From Mycobacterium attenuatum (lineage in GTDB: Bacteria > Actinomycetota > Actinomycetes > Mycobacteriales > Mycobacteriaceae): a stretch of 55,723 nt of DNA. The stretch is taken from contig NZ_UPHT01000114.1 of assembly GCF_900566085.1 (NCBI RefSeq), positions 1 to 55,723 of the forward strand, given 5' to 3'. Shown here piece by piece: positions 24,549 through 35,010 of this stretch. Both the position numbers and the translations under genes were made by a program. Numbering within the stretch: position 1 is the stretch's first letter; every line of letters starts with the position of its first letter. A model generated the notes under the pieces. It was given only the letters and a program-made list of their open reading frames with translations, had not been told where the DNA came from and did not search any database.

Positions 24549-27500
24549 CCCGCTCCGTTCTCGGTCATAGAAGCGGCAAGCGCGGCAATGCCACGTTGCC
24601 AGAACTGCGTCAAACGGTCGATATCTGAGGGCGTGAAGACAGCATCACTCCACAGCCAGTTCGCGCTCAGTTGCGGACCTTCGGGCGTAGCACGTACAAG
24701 TGCGCTGATGTGCACGGCAAAGCGCAGTGGCAGGTCTGGCTCGGGATCGACCGGTAGAAATTCGATTTGAGGCCAGGACAGAAGTGACCAAGGTTGATCG
24801 GTGACGCCGCCGAGGTCCAGCCGACCCATGTAATTGAACATGATTTGCGGGTCGGGGGCCTCCTGCAACTCGGGGACGCGGTCGACATAACGAAGCAGAC
24901 CGTAATCCAAACCTCCGTATGGAATCGCCGTGAGGTAGGTAGTGACCACATCGAGTAGCGCCCGGGCGGTCTGCGGATCTGCCTCGGCCTGCTCGATATC
25001 GACAGCCGCAGCACCGGTTCCGAGCCGCACCGGAAACGCGCTGGTAAACCAACCGACGGTGTTCGTAGTGTCGGTGTCAAGAGTGGCATCAGCACGCCCA
25101 TGGCCCTCCAGAGCGATGAGCACGCCGGAAGACGGATCCTGTGCACGAACACGACGCCAGCTCGCGACGGCAATCGTGATCGCGGCCAGCAAGAATTCGC
25201 GTATTCCCTCCTCTCTGGTGACCGCGGCCAGCACCCGCTCGGTGACCTGAACCGGCGTGACGATCGGGGTGATGTGCAACGTAGACCAGGTGTCTCGGCT
25301 AGGGTCGGGATGTCGCGCACCCAACGCGGGATCGGCTCTGCGAACTTGGGCGACCCAGTATTCGCGTTGGTTGCGCACCTCCGGCGCGGCCGTTCGTTTC
25401 CACATCAGCTCCGACCAACAGCGGTACGAAGTGAACTGTGGCAGCGCCTTCGGCGTTGCGCCCGAAGCCAACGAGCGCCATGCGTCGGCGATATCGCCGA
25501 GCATGATGTGCCAGGACACCACATCCACCGCCAAGTGGTGCACGGTGAGAAGCAGCACATGTTGGTCCACGCCAGACAGCCAAACCGCACGTACCATCGC
25601 TCCCGCGCGGGGATCGATCTCGTCGATCACTCGCCGCGCTTCATATGCTATGGCCGAGTTCAGTTCTGCCTCAGTCGATTTCGTCAGCTCTCTGCGGGAA
25701 AGTAGGTCGGCGGCGCGGACCACGCCAGGCCCGCGAGTCACCAGACGCGGCCCGTCGGGCGTGTCGGTCAGAATCGATCGCAGGGTGTCATGTCCATCCA
25801 GCAACACCTGCAGCACCAGCTCAATTGAGCAACGCTCGATGTCGCAGGGCAACCGAAGCAAGATGGTATTCGTGAAGCGACGATAGTTGCCATACTCGTA
25901 AAGGCAGGACACTATCGGCAGTGGCAGAACCTCACCGTATTGGTCACTCACAACGCACGGACCCGAAGCGGCCGAAACGTCGATCGCGGCTGCGAGTTGC
26001 CGAATTGTCGCAGCGGCGAACACCATCCGCGGACTCAGTGCCAGACCCCGGCGCCGGGCCTTGTGCGCCAATGAGATCGCCACAATGCTGTCTAATCCGA
26101 GCGCGAAGAAGTCGTCATCGATGTGCGGCACCACGCCGTTGAATTGCTCTTCGAATAGTCTGCACAGCGACCGCTCGGTAGCGGTAGTTGCCGACTCCGC
26201 GCCACCGCCTGTGACGTGCGGGACGGCATTCTCGGCCAGCCGGTCCAATGCGTGGCTGTCCAGCTTGCCGTTGTCGTTCACCGGCAGCCAAGGTAATGCC
26301 ACGATCCGGGCCGGAACCATGTAGGCGGGCAGGTGTTCGGTGAGCGCGGAACGCAGCCGCACCGGGTCGGTATCCGCATTCGCTTGCCACACAACAAAAC
26401 CCACCAGGCTGGTGGCGCCACCGCGGCGTACAACGGAGACTGCCGCGTCGTGTACCCCGGGCCGGCTACGCAGGGCTCCCTCGATCTCGCCGACCTCGAC
26501 GCGGTAGCCGCGGATCTTGACTTGGGTATCGCTGCGGCCCACGTAGGCGTAGCCACCATGAGGTAAGCGACGGACCAAGTCACCAGTGCGGTACATGCGC
26601 TGACCGGGCCGCAGCGGATCGGCCACGAAGCGAGCGGCGGTCAGTGCTGTTCTGCCGGCATAGCCGCGGGCCAGCTGCGCGCCCGACAGGTACAGCTCAC
26701 CTATTACGCCGGTGGGCACCATCCGCAACGCGGAATCCAAGACGTACCCGAAGGTTCCAGAGTTCGCCGTTCCGATTGTCGGTGTCTGGTAGTCGTGGAC
26801 CGACGCCACCACCGCCTCAACCGTCATTTCGGTGGGCCCATAGCAGTTGTAGACCGCGTTGCAGGGCGGTGCCGCCGATAGGGCGCGCAACTGCCCCCAC
26901 AGTGCCGCGTCGATCGCTTCGCCGCCCAGGGCCAATACCGAAAGATTGTGATCCAACAATCCGGCAGCCCGCAGTTGCACAAACATCGACGGAGTAGTGT
27001 CGATCATGTCGATCCGGCGCGTGGCGATACCTTGCACCAGCCGATCCGCATCGCGTATCTCGTCGGCGTCGAACAGATGGATCCCATGACCGTCCAGCAG
27101 ACCAACCATGGGCTGCCACGAGGCATCGAAGCTTAACGACCAGGCGTGTGCGATCCGCAGCCGCCGGCGTAGACGCCTGGCGGCGTCGCGGTAGACCCGC
27201 TCGCGGTGGTCGGCGAAATAACTGAGTAATGCGGCATTGGTGCCAATGACCCCCTTGGGTTCACCGGTCGAGCCAGACGTGAAGATCACGTAGGCACAGT
27301 GTTCCGCATGACGGTGCACCACCGGCGCGACAGCAGCGCGCCGCGAAATGCGCTCGGCCACTTCGGGATCATCGAGAACCAACGTGGGGACCCGTGCGCC
27401 GACCAGGTTTGCATAACCGGCCTCGGCGATTGCAAACACCGGATTTGCCAGGCGCAACATAGATTCGATACGACGTTCCGGAAGCGCCACATCGACGGGC

Positions 27501-29113
27501 AGATAGGCGCCGCCGGCGGCGAGCACGGCCAGAATGGCGATGACGGATCTAGTCGAGCGCGACAGCACCAGCGCAACGACCGCTTCCGGACCTACGCCCC
27601 GTTCGGCCAGCTCCCCCGCCAGCCGACTCGCCTCAGCGTGCAATTCGGCATAGGTATAGCGCTCAGCACCGCCGGCGGTCAGGGCGACGGCATCCGGTGT
27701 GGCGCGGACCTGCCACTCAAACGTCTCCCACACTGTTGTATTCGGGGACGGAATCGGCCGCGCCCCAAGATCATCGGACCCTGCGCGCTCCGCCGCGGTG
27801 AGAATGTCCAGCGCGTCCGGCGTGTCGTCGCCGATATCAGGCAGTTGTCGCAGCACGGCAAGCAGGCGCTCACCGATCTCGGGGGCCGGAAGATGCGGCA
27901 GCGCTTGACGAATCACCTCGACCAGCACCAGCAGCTCGTCGCCGCTGCGGTGCGCGACCACAGTCAACGGGTAGTGCGTCAGACTTTCCATCTCCACCGG
28001 AGAAAAGCGGATGCCGTCGGCTGTGCTAACGGTGCGGATGGCGTCCTCGATCGGTGCATTCTCGAACACGAACAGGCAGTCAAACAGAGCGCCGTGACCA
28101 CTTTCACGCTGAATTTCCGACAGGCTCACATAACCGACGTCACGCATCGCCGATGATTCGCGCTGCAACCGGGTGCATTGCTTCACCACCGGCTCACTGC
28201 TGCTCATCTGGTGCACAACCGGCACAGCGTTGATGAACAATCCGACCATAGTCTCAACGCCGGACAGACCTTCGGGTCGGCCAGAGACGATAGTGCCGAA
28301 GACAACATCGCGACGGTCGGTGAGCCTACCGAGTACCACCGCCCAGGCGAAAAGCACCGCCGTATTGAGCGTGAGGCCGTTGCGGCCGGCCCACTGTCGC
28401 AAACGTGTGGTGTCGGAAGCTGGTAACAGCAGTTTCGTCTTCTCCGGCACGCCATCACCCACAGCGATTGTGCCGTCTGCGATCATGAGCGGTCCCGAAA
28501 CGGCCTTCAGATATGCGGTCCACTGGGCGATCGCAGCCGCCCTGTCCTGCTGGGCGAGCCACACGATGTAATCACGGTAGGGACGCGCGGTTGGCAGCCC
28601 ATCGGCCGATCCCGCCGCGCGATACACGGTCAACATTTCGGTGAAGAACACGGCAAGCGACCAACCGTCCACCAGAATGTGATGCGCGGTGAAGATCATC
28701 CGGCGCCTGGTCTTCTGACCGGGAACTGTGAGCAGAACGACGCGCAATGCCGGCCCACGACGCAGCTCAAACGGCCGGCGCCGCTCCGATCGTCCGATAT
28801 CATCGAATTCCGTTGGAAAAGCGAGCCTTTCGGACCACGGCAGCTTGGCGTGGGCGGGCACGATCTGCACCGGTTTGGGCAAATCGCGATCCCAGAAGGC
28901 GGCGCGCAGGTTCGGATGCCGGTCCAACATGGCTTGAGCGCTGCGGCGAAGCAGCTCGACATCGACCGGTCCGTCGATATCGATCACAAACTGCATGGTG
29001 TAAAGGTCGATGCGGTCCGCAGCCATTCGGTACAGGGCGTACAACCCTTCCTGCAGCGGGCTGAGGGCGAGAACGTCTTCGATCTGTGCAGCTGTGGTCA
29101 TGACGACGTTCAC
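24545..29113 (-). CDS. mbtF: Mycobactin NRPS MbtF-like (C-A-PCP-E)
   Basis: NRPS for the terminal lysine-derived unit (the cyclic N-hydroxylysine in mycobactins). The 1522 residues hold a condensation domain with HHILVDGWS (His144-145). The adenylation domain (about 460-960) has YVIFTSGSTGEPKG, then YNCYGPTE and YRTGDLVRR. A carrier has FFALGLDSIVA. The terminal epimerisation domain (about 1060-1510) shows HHLAVDVVSW, EGHGRAD with NTVGWFTSAFP, and FNYMGRLD. Pocket residues by hand are D-A-Q-D-L-G-C-V-E-K, which agree with Mtb MbtF as I recall it, so a lysine-type substrate is likely. The GTG start at 29113 overlaps the mbtE stop and the stop overlaps mbtB, so all three NRPS genes are coupled. 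Confidence 0.9.
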   Translation of the reverse strand: MNVVMTTAAQIEDVLALSPLQEGLYALYRMAADRIDLYTMQFVIDIDGPVDVELLRRSAQAMLDRHPNLRAAFWDRDLPKPVQIVPAHAKLPWSERLAFPTEFDDIGRSERRRPFELRRGPALRVVLLTVPGQKTRRRMIFTAHHILVDGWSLAVFFTEMLTVYRAAGSADGLPTARPYRDYIVWLAQQDRAAAIAQWTAYLKAVSGPLMIADGTIAVGDGVPEKTKLLLPASDTTRLRQWAGRNGLTLNTAVLFAWAVVLGRLTDRRDVVFGTIVSGRPEGLSGVETMVGLFINAVPVVHQMSSSEPVVKQCTRLQRESSAMRDVGYVSLSEIQRESGHGALFDCLFVFENAPIEDAIRTVSTADGIRFSPVEMESLTHYPLTVVAHRSGDELLVLVEVIRQALPHLPAPEIGERLLAVLRQLPDIGDDTPDALDILTAAERAGSDDLGARPIPSPNTTVWETFEWQVRATPDAVALTAGGAERYTYAELHAEASRLAGELAERGVGPEAVVALVLSRSTRSVIAILAVLAAGGAYLPVDVALPERRIESMLRLANPVFAIAEAGYANLVGARVPTLVLDDPEVAERISRRAAVAPVVHRHAEHCAYVIFTSGSTGEPKGVIGTNAALLSYFADHRERVYRDAARRLRRRLRIAHAWSLSFDASWQPMVGLLDGHGIHLFDADEIRDADRLVQGIATRRIDMIDTTPSMFVQLRAAGLLDHNLSVLALGGEAIDAALWGQLRALSAAPPCNAVYNCYGPTEMTVEAVVASVHDYQTPTIGTANSGTFGYVLDSALRMVPTGVIGELYLSGAQLARGYAGRTALTAARFVADPLRPGQRMYRTGDLVRRLPHGGYAYVGRSDTQVKIRGYRVEVGEIEGALRSRPGVHDAAVSVVRRGGATSLVGFVVWQANADTDPVRLRSALTEHLPAYMVPARIVALPWLPVNDNGKLDSHALDRLAENAVPHVTGGGAESATTATERSLCRLFEEQFNGVVPHIDDDFFALGLDSIVAISLAHKARRRGLALSPRMVFAAATIRQLAAAIDVSAASGPCVVSDQYGEVLPLPIVSCLYEYGNYRRFTNTILLRLPCDIERCSIELVLQVLLDGHDTLRSILTDTPDGPRLVTRGPGVVRAADLLSRRELTKSTEAELNSAIAYEARRVIDEIDPRAGAMVRAVWLSGVDQHVLLLTVHHLAVDVVSWHIMLGDIADAWRSLASGATPKALPQFTSYRCWSELMWKRTAAPEVRNQREYWVAQVRRADPALGARHPDPSRDTWSTLHITPIVTPVQVTERVLAAVTREEGIREFLLAAITIAVASWRRVRAQDPSSGVLIALEGHGRADATLDTDTTNTVGWFTSAFPVRLGTGAAAVDIEQAEADPQTARALLDVVTTYLTAIPYGGLDYGLLRYVDRVPELQEAPDPQIMFNYMGRLDLGGVTDQPWSLLSWPQIEFLPVDPEPDLPLRFAVHISALVRATPEGPQLSANWLWSDAVFTPSDIDRLTQFWQRGIAALAASMTENGAG

Positions 29114-32100
29114 GACTCCTTGAGCCAGGATGCGGTCAGCTCGGCCAACGCGTCCTGGCTCAGGCCCGATGCACTCATCGGCGTGTATTCCTGCGCTGGT
29201 GCCGAGTCGGCCTCGGCCGCCGGCGGTTCAGTGGCCGCACCGATTGCCGCGGCGAGCTCGGCGATGGTCATGTGCTCGAATACCATTGCCGGGGTAAAGG
29301 CCACGCCTTGCGCGGTGGCCTGCGCCGCCCATTTGACGGAAGTGATGCTGTCACCGCCCAGCGCGAAGAAGTTGTCATCGCGGTCTATGCCGGTGATATC
29401 GAGCAACTCCTCCAGCAAGGCGACCAGAACCCGCTCGGTTTCCACCGAGCCGCCGGCGGGCAGTTCCGTCGGAACAGCGACGGGAGGGGCGGGCGGAGCG
29501 AGCAGTTTCTCCATATCAGCCGGTGGCAGCAAGTCCAACTTGGACACCGGACTGTCCGGTGTCATCGCGAACGCATCAAAAGCGGCGTTGAGAGCATCGG
29601 CAATCAGCACGACGGTCGCAGGCTGGTATAGATCGGCGTTGGCGACAACCCGCACGTGCAGTTCTCCCTGGGGTGTCACGCTCATCCCGACGTCCAAATC
29701 CAGCAGCGAAACGTCGAAGTCAATCGGAACGGGAACGACGGTGGTTTCGCCCGTCCTGGTGAGATCGCGTGGTACCAGCGCCCAATCCTCGCCGCGAAAA
29801 TGGATCATGTTCTGAAATAGCGGGTTTCTGGACAGCGAACGCCGCGGGTTAAGCGCCTCGACCAACCGTTCGATGGGAAGTTCCTGGTGTGCGAACGCAT
29901 CGAGCACCGTGTCGCGGCTGCGGGCAAGCATGGCGCGCGGACTCGGATCACCGGACAAGTCGTTGCGCAGCACCACAACATTGGCGAACAGGCCGACCAG
30001 ATTCTGTGTGATCGATTCGACCCGGCACGCCACCGGGCTGCCAACTGCGATGTCGGTGCCGCCGCCGAGCTTGTGCAGCAATACCGCGAGGACGGCCTGA
30101 TAGACCATGAACTCGGTCGCGCTACTTTCCTCGGCGAGCTGTATCAGGGCCGCCCGGCGCGCCGCGGGGACCGTGAAACTCACCGCCTCCCCACGCTTTC
30201 CGAGCACGGGGGGACGCGAGTGGTCAGGCGCTATCGAGATCTCATCGGGTAAGCCAGCCAATGCATCACGCCAATACGACAGCTCAGCGTGTCCCCACCC
30301 GGACCCCAGTGCATTTCGTTGCCACAATGCGTAATCGGCGAACTGGACGGGCAGCGCGGCCCACTGCAGCTCGACTCCTTGCAGCCGAGCGCGATAGGCA
30401 GCGACCAGATCGTCAAAGACGACACCCAGCGATGCATGATCGCTAACGATGTGATGCACGATCAGGAACAACATGTGCCGATCGGCGCCCAGCGCAAACA
30501 GGGCGGCCCTGACCAGCGGCCCGGATTCCAGGGTAAACACCTGCCGGCGCAGCTGCGCCATCGCCTCGTCGAGATCACCCGCGTCGATCGTCCGGATAGC
30601 CAGTTCCAGATCCAGGCTGGGGTGCACGGTCTGATACGGAACACCTTCGTGCTCAGCGAAGTTGGTGCGCAGCGCCTCATGTCGGGCCACCACATCGTGG
30701 AGCGCCTTGGTAAGAGCGACGTGGTCCAGCGGACCGTCGAAGCGAAGCGCAAATGGCATGTTGAAGCCGTCACGCGCGCCATTGATCCGATATTGGAACC
30801 ACACGGCGAGCTGGGAGTGCGACAGTGGGAGTCGTTCCGGCCGAACCGATTCGACGAGTTCTGGTCGAAGGGATGGTGGCCCGGGCTGAGGGCCGTGGCA
30901 AGCGTCATCAGACGCGTCTTCGACGTCCAGCGCATCCAGGTCGACCTCGAACTCGGCACGGAAGTGCTCTACCAGCGCGGCCGCTAGCCCAGCCGGCGTC
31001 GGGGTGTCGAATACGGTGCGGACGGTCAGCTCCACACCGAACTCGGTGCGGATCTGTGCGACGAGGCGGGCCGCCAGCAGTGAATGACCGCCCAGCCCGA
31101 AGAACGAATCCTCGGCGCCGACTCGCTCCCAGCCGAACAGCCGAGCGAAGATCTCGCAGATCCGTCGCTCGGTCCGCGTCGCCGGCTCGCGGTAGCGACG
31201 CACCGCGATAGGCGTCGGTGCGGGCAGTGCCCGCTTATCCAATTTGCCGCTGACAGTCAGCGGTATGTCGGGGATCACCGCAAATGCATTGGGCACCATG
31301 TATTCCGGCAGCACCGAGGCAGTATGTGCACGGATCTCGTCCAGAGCCACCTGATCGCCACCAGCCACTGGGACCAGATATGCGGCAAGCATGGGTCCAG
31401 CCTCGGATTCTTCGGCAACAACCAGGCAGTGCCGCACCGCCGGATGTGTCGCGATCACGGACTCAACCTCTGCCAATTCGATACGGTAGCCACGAATCTT
31501 GACCTGCTCGTCGGCTCGGCCGATGAATTCCAGGCAGCCAGAGATGTTGCGGCGCACTAAGTCACCAGTCCGATACAACCGCATGCCGGGGTTGAACGGG
31601 TCGGCGACAAACCGCTGCGCGGTCAGACCGGGACGCCCCAGATACCCGCGCGCCAACTGCACACCCCCGAGGTAGAGCTCACCGATCACCTCCGCCGGCA
31701 CCGGCTGCAACTCTTCGTCAAGTACGTAGGCGTAGACATTGCGGTTCGGCACACCAATGGGCACCACACGCGCGCCGTACGGCCTTTCGACCAGGATGTG
31801 CGTCGAGCAGACCACCGCCTCGGTCGGGCCGTAGTGATTACGCAACTCCGCGTCGAAGTAGCGGGCGAATTTGTCGGCTACCTCACCGGGAAGTGCTTCG
31901 CCCCCCACCGGCACGTGACGCAACGCCTGCCACTGCTCGACGTGCGGCAGCATCAGCATGGTGCTCAACATGGACGGCACCATGTGCAGCACGGTAACGC
32001 GGTGGCGGGCGATCAGATCAGCGACGTAGCCAAGGTCACCGAATGCCCCGGGCTTGGGCACCACCAGCGCCGCGCCAACCGACAGCGTGACGAAGATGTC

Positions 32101-34140
32101 GAACAGCGAAGCATCGAAGCTCACCGACGACGATTGCAGCATCCGGTCCTCGGCGGTCATGCTCCATTCGCCGATGAAACCGGTGACGTGGTCGGCGATC
32201 GCTTGATGCGAAACCGCTACGCCCTTGGGCTTGCCGGTGGAGCCGGACGTGTAGATGACATAGGCCAGGTGTTCGGGACGCAACGCGCGGCGCCGGTCGG
32301 CATCGGTCAGCCCGACGTCCGACATCTCGGCGGCGGCCCCCACGGCGGCGTCGAAGTCCTGGCGACACATAACCATCCGCGGGCGGGCGTCGGTAACCAG
32401 GTATTCAATGCGCTCAGCCGGATACGCCGGGTCGATCGGCAGGTAAGCTGCACCGGCCTTCAGGACCGCCAGCACGGCCACCATGAACTCGATCGACGTG
32501 GCCATGCGCAAGCCGATGATGTCGTCGCAACCCACTCCCCGCCGGACCAGCCAGCGCGCCAAGCGATTCGCACACCCGTGCAGTTCGGCATAGCTCAGCT
32601 CTGTCTCGCCGGAAATCAGCGCAATCGCGTCGGGGGCTGCGACCGCGCGTGCTTCCAAGACCGCGACCATCGTGGTAGGGGGTGTTTCGACCAGGGTGCC
32701 ATGCGACTTTGCCAGAACGGCATTTCGCTCGTCGGCGCCGAGTAGGTCGAGACTCGCGACGCGCCGCCCGGGCTCACATAGTGCGTTGTCCAACAGCCGG
32801 ACATAGTGAGCCAGCATCTGGTCGATGACTGCAGAGCTGAGCACATCGGTTTGATACTCAAACTCGATGAACACGCCTTCCATGTCGAGTACAACCGCAA
32901 GGGCAAGCGGAAGATGTGCGGCTACCGCGCCAAGTTCGAGTTGTCGCACACTGATGCCGTCCAACGCCAATCCACCGGCGCTCTTACGCATACTGAAACC
33001 CAGTCGAACCAGCCGGTCCATGCCGTCGTGGCCCATCCGCTCCGGGTTTGCTTCACGGACCACACGATCGATGCCGACGGACTGATGGGCGAAGCCGGCG
33101 AGACAGGTTTCGCGCACCGCGTCGACGAACGAAGTGAACGTATCGTCTGATCGCGCGGCGATCCGCAGTAACAGCGTGTTGCCGAAATATCCGACGGCGC
33201 CCTCGGCCCCTGCCCTGCGATCGGTGACCGGAACGGAGACGAGGAAATCTGTTGCGCCGGTGTACCGGCGCACCAACACCCCAAAGACCGCCAGCAACAC
33301 CATAAACGGTGAGGCGGAGCGTTTTCGGGCAAATTCCTCGACCCGGGAAAACAGGTCGACGGGCACCTCTCGAATGCGACGGGCAGCCCGCCGGGACGGG
33401 GGTGGCACGGCCGCACCGGGCAGCTCCACCGGTTCGGGCGCGGGGCGCAACGTGTCCGCCCAGTAACCGACATCAGCAACGGTAGGTTCCGCCGCGGCCT
33501 CGAGCACTTCGACGGCAACGAACTGTGGCACAGGGCCGCTCAGTTGGCGACGGTTGTAGGCAGCGCTCAGATCGGCGAAGAACACAGCCCACGAGTCGTC
33601 ATCCCAACAGACGTGGTGGACAACCAAAAGCAACACGAATTCGTCCGCACCCGTGCGGATCAGGGTGATCCGGAGCGGCAGCTCGTTCGTCAGGTCGAAT
33701 GGCCGGCCGAACTCCCGCCGGGCCATGTCTTCGATCTGCCGCTCGCGTCCCTCTTGCGCAAGAGCGGTCACATCGTCGGCTCGCCAATTGATCTCGACTT
33801 CGTCGGAGAAAACCTGATAGGGCTCCCCCTCGCTATCCACCGCATATGTGGTGCGCAAAATCGCATGGCGCGCAACAACATCGGCGAGGGCCGCCCGCAA
33901 GCGCGCCTGGTCCACCGCGCCGGTTAGTCGGTAGGCAACGCAGATGTTCAACGTCACGTCGGCTGGGTCCATGGCCTGCAGAAACCACATCCGGCGCTGG
34001 CCGCCGGACAACCGGTAGCGTTCACCCGCACAGATGCGCGCCGCACCGGCCGACTCCCGCGTCGCCACACCGCTTTCGGCGATACGCCGGCGCAGCAGTT
34101 CCCGGCGCCGTTCCTGCATCGTCTTCACATCGTCTGCCAT
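29110..34140 (-). CDS. mbtE: Mycobactin NRPS MbtE-like (C-A-PCP-C-PCP)
   Basis: NRPS for the central N-acyl-N-hydroxylysine unit. The 1676 residues are close to Mtb MbtE (1682 aa as recalled). The first condensation domain has HHVCWDDDS (His175-176). The adenylation domain (about 490-990) has YVIYTSGSTGKPKG, then NHYGPTEAVV and YRTGDLVRR. A carrier has FFGLGGHSLLA, the second condensation domain (about 1130-1560) has HHIVSDHAS, and the final carrier has FFALGGDSITS. Pocket residues by hand are D-A-F-H-P-G-H-V-C-K. The ATG at 34140 is preceded by GGAG and, further up, by an IdeR-like box at 34263-34281. First gene of the NRPS operon, divergent from the acyltransferase gene; iron repression is inferred. 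Confidence 0.9.
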   Translation of the reverse strand: MADDVKTMQERRRELLRRRIAESGVATRESAGAARICAGERYRLSGGQRRMWFLQAMDPADVTLNICVAYRLTGAVDQARLRAALADVVARHAILRTTYAVDSEGEPYQVFSDEVEINWRADDVTALAQEGRERQIEDMARREFGRPFDLTNELPLRITLIRTGADEFVLLLVVHHVCWDDDSWAVFFADLSAAYNRRQLSGPVPQFVAVEVLEAAAEPTVADVGYWADTLRPAPEPVELPGAAVPPPSRRAARRIREVPVDLFSRVEEFARKRSASPFMVLLAVFGVLVRRYTGATDFLVSVPVTDRRAGAEGAVGYFGNTLLLRIAARSDDTFTSFVDAVRETCLAGFAHQSVGIDRVVREANPERMGHDGMDRLVRLGFSMRKSAGGLALDGISVRQLELGAVAAHLPLALAVVLDMEGVFIEFEYQTDVLSSAVIDQMLAHYVRLLDNALCEPGRRVASLDLLGADERNAVLAKSHGTLVETPPTTMVAVLEARAVAAPDAIALISGETELSYAELHGCANRLARWLVRRGVGCDDIIGLRMATSIEFMVAVLAVLKAGAAYLPIDPAYPAERIEYLVTDARPRMVMCRQDFDAAVGAAAEMSDVGLTDADRRRALRPEHLAYVIYTSGSTGKPKGVAVSHQAIADHVTGFIGEWSMTAEDRMLQSSSVSFDASLFDIFVTLSVGAALVVPKPGAFGDLGYVADLIARHRVTVLHMVPSMLSTMLMLPHVEQWQALRHVPVGGEALPGEVADKFARYFDAELRNHYGPTEAVVCSTHILVERPYGARVVPIGVPNRNVYAYVLDEELQPVPAEVIGELYLGGVQLARGYLGRPGLTAQRFVADPFNPGMRLYRTGDLVRRNISGCLEFIGRADEQVKIRGYRIELAEVESVIATHPAVRHCLVVAEESEAGPMLAAYLVPVAGGDQVALDEIRAHTASVLPEYMVPNAFAVIPDIPLTVSGKLDKRALPAPTPIAVRRYREPATRTERRICEIFARLFGWERVGAEDSFFGLGGHSLLAARLVAQIRTEFGVELTVRTVFDTPTPAGLAAALVEHFRAEFEVDLDALDVEDASDDACHGPQPGPPSLRPELVESVRPERLPLSHSQLAVWFQYRINGARDGFNMPFALRFDGPLDHVALTKALHDVVARHEALRTNFAEHEGVPYQTVHPSLDLELAIRTIDAGDLDEAMAQLRRQVFTLESGPLVRAALFALGADRHMLFLIVHHIVSDHASLGVVFDDLVAAYRARLQGVELQWAALPVQFADYALWQRNALGSGWGHAELSYWRDALAGLPDEISIAPDHSRPPVLGKRGEAVSFTVPAARRAALIQLAEESSATEFMVYQAVLAVLLHKLGGGTDIAVGSPVACRVESITQNLVGLFANVVVLRNDLSGDPSPRAMLARSRDTVLDAFAHQELPIERLVEALNPRRSLSRNPLFQNMIHFRGEDWALVPRDLTRTGETTVVPVPIDFDVSLLDLDVGMSVTPQGELHVRVVANADLYQPATVVLIADALNAAFDAFAMTPDSPVSKLDLLPPADMEKLLAPPAPPVAVPTELPAGGSVETERVLVALLEELLDITGIDRDDNFFALGGDSITSVKWAAQATAQGVAFTPAMVFEHMTIAELAAAIGAATEPPAAEADSAPAQEYTPMSASGLSQDALAELTASWLKES

Positions 34141-34262
34141 GCCTCGCCTACTCCTGCGATCCGCGTGTCTTGAACTGCAACGACGCCACCCGCATCAAAT
34201 GCCCTCTCTCCGCCGGCCAGGGAAATGCCGTCTGCTCTGAGCAACGTCCCCGCCCCAGAGGC

Positions 34263-34281
34263 TTATGTTAGCCTTCGCTAA
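34263..34281. promoter_or_regulatory. IdeR-like iron box between mbtE and the acyltransferase gene
   Basis: TTATGTTAGCCTTCGCTAA matches the IdeR consensus TTAGGTTAGGCTAACCTAA at 14 of 19 positions. It lies about 122 bases upstream of mbtE and 109 bases upstream of the divergent acyltransferase gene, so it can serve both. The same 19 bases recur exactly at 35011-35029. Confidence 0.7.
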
Positions 34282-34389
34282 GTTCGATGTGTTGCCGCTA
34301 TAGCGGTTACAGCAGCTATGGGGCCGGATCAACACTGCGTCCGATACGTTCATGCGAATTGTGCGGGTCGTTCGGTCGGGAGGTAGGCG

Positions 34390-34947
34390 GTGAACACGCT
34401 GGACCTGCGGGAACGCCGCGCCGCGCTGGACCATCATCGGTTCTCCGGAGAGTTCTGGCTGCGTCGGCTCATCCCCGGCCGCGACCTTGACCTGGTGCAC
34501 TGCTGGATGAACGATCCCGAGGTGGCCCGCTTCTGGGGGAAACCGTGGCCGCGGGTCCGAATCGCCTCCTACCTGCGCCGACAGCACCGCAGTACTCACT
34601 CGACCCCGTACCTGGGAGTGCTCAACGGCGTCCCGATGAGCTACTGGGAGCTCTACCGCGCCGATCTGGACCCGCTGGCCCAGTACTACGCCGCCCGCCA
34701 CCACGATGCCGGCGTGCACTTGCTCCTAGGCCCGGCCGAATGCCGCGGCCAGCGCCTAGCCGTCGACCTGCTGCGTGCGGTCTGCTCATGGCAGCTGGAT
34801 GCGGATCCGCGCGCCACCCGAGTTGTGGCCGAACCCGACGTCGACAACATGCGGTCAGTGCGGGCGTTTGAGCGTGCCGGGTTCCGGCACATCACCGACC
34901 TCGATCTGCCGGACAAGCGCGCTGCCCTGATGATCCGTGAGCGGTAG
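34390..34947 (+). CDS. mbtK: Siderophore lysine N6-acyltransferase (MbtK/IucB-type GNAT)
   Basis: GNAT acyltransferase of the IucB/RhbD/MbtK family, which acylates the N6-amino (or hydroxyamino) group of lysine in hydroxamate siderophores. The 185 residues show the family features: LVHCWMNDPEVARFWGKPWP, the SYWELYRADLDPLAQYY core, DAGVHLLLGP, and a C-terminal RVVAEPDVDNMRSVRAFERAGF acyl-CoA site. In Mtb the equivalent gene (Rv1347c) is in a separate locus with the acyl-chain genes; here it is inside the main cluster. It is closer in size to IucB-type enzymes, so the acyl donor could be short. The GTG at 34390 follows GGGAGGTAGGCG. Iron boxes lie on both sides. Confidence 0.8.
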   Translation: MNTLDLRERRAALDHHRFSGEFWLRRLIPGRDLDLVHCWMNDPEVARFWGKPWPRVRIASYLRRQHRSTHSTPYLGVLNGVPMSYWELYRADLDPLAQYYAARHHDAGVHLLLGPAECRGQRLAVDLLRAVCSWQLDADPRATRVVAEPDVDNMRSVRAFERAGFRHITDLDLPDKRAALMIRER

Positions 34948-35010
34948 CGCTGGACAGCCCGCCAGGAAACTGCGCCAAACAAGCCAGGTACACCCCAGCG
35001 GGGCCGAAGC

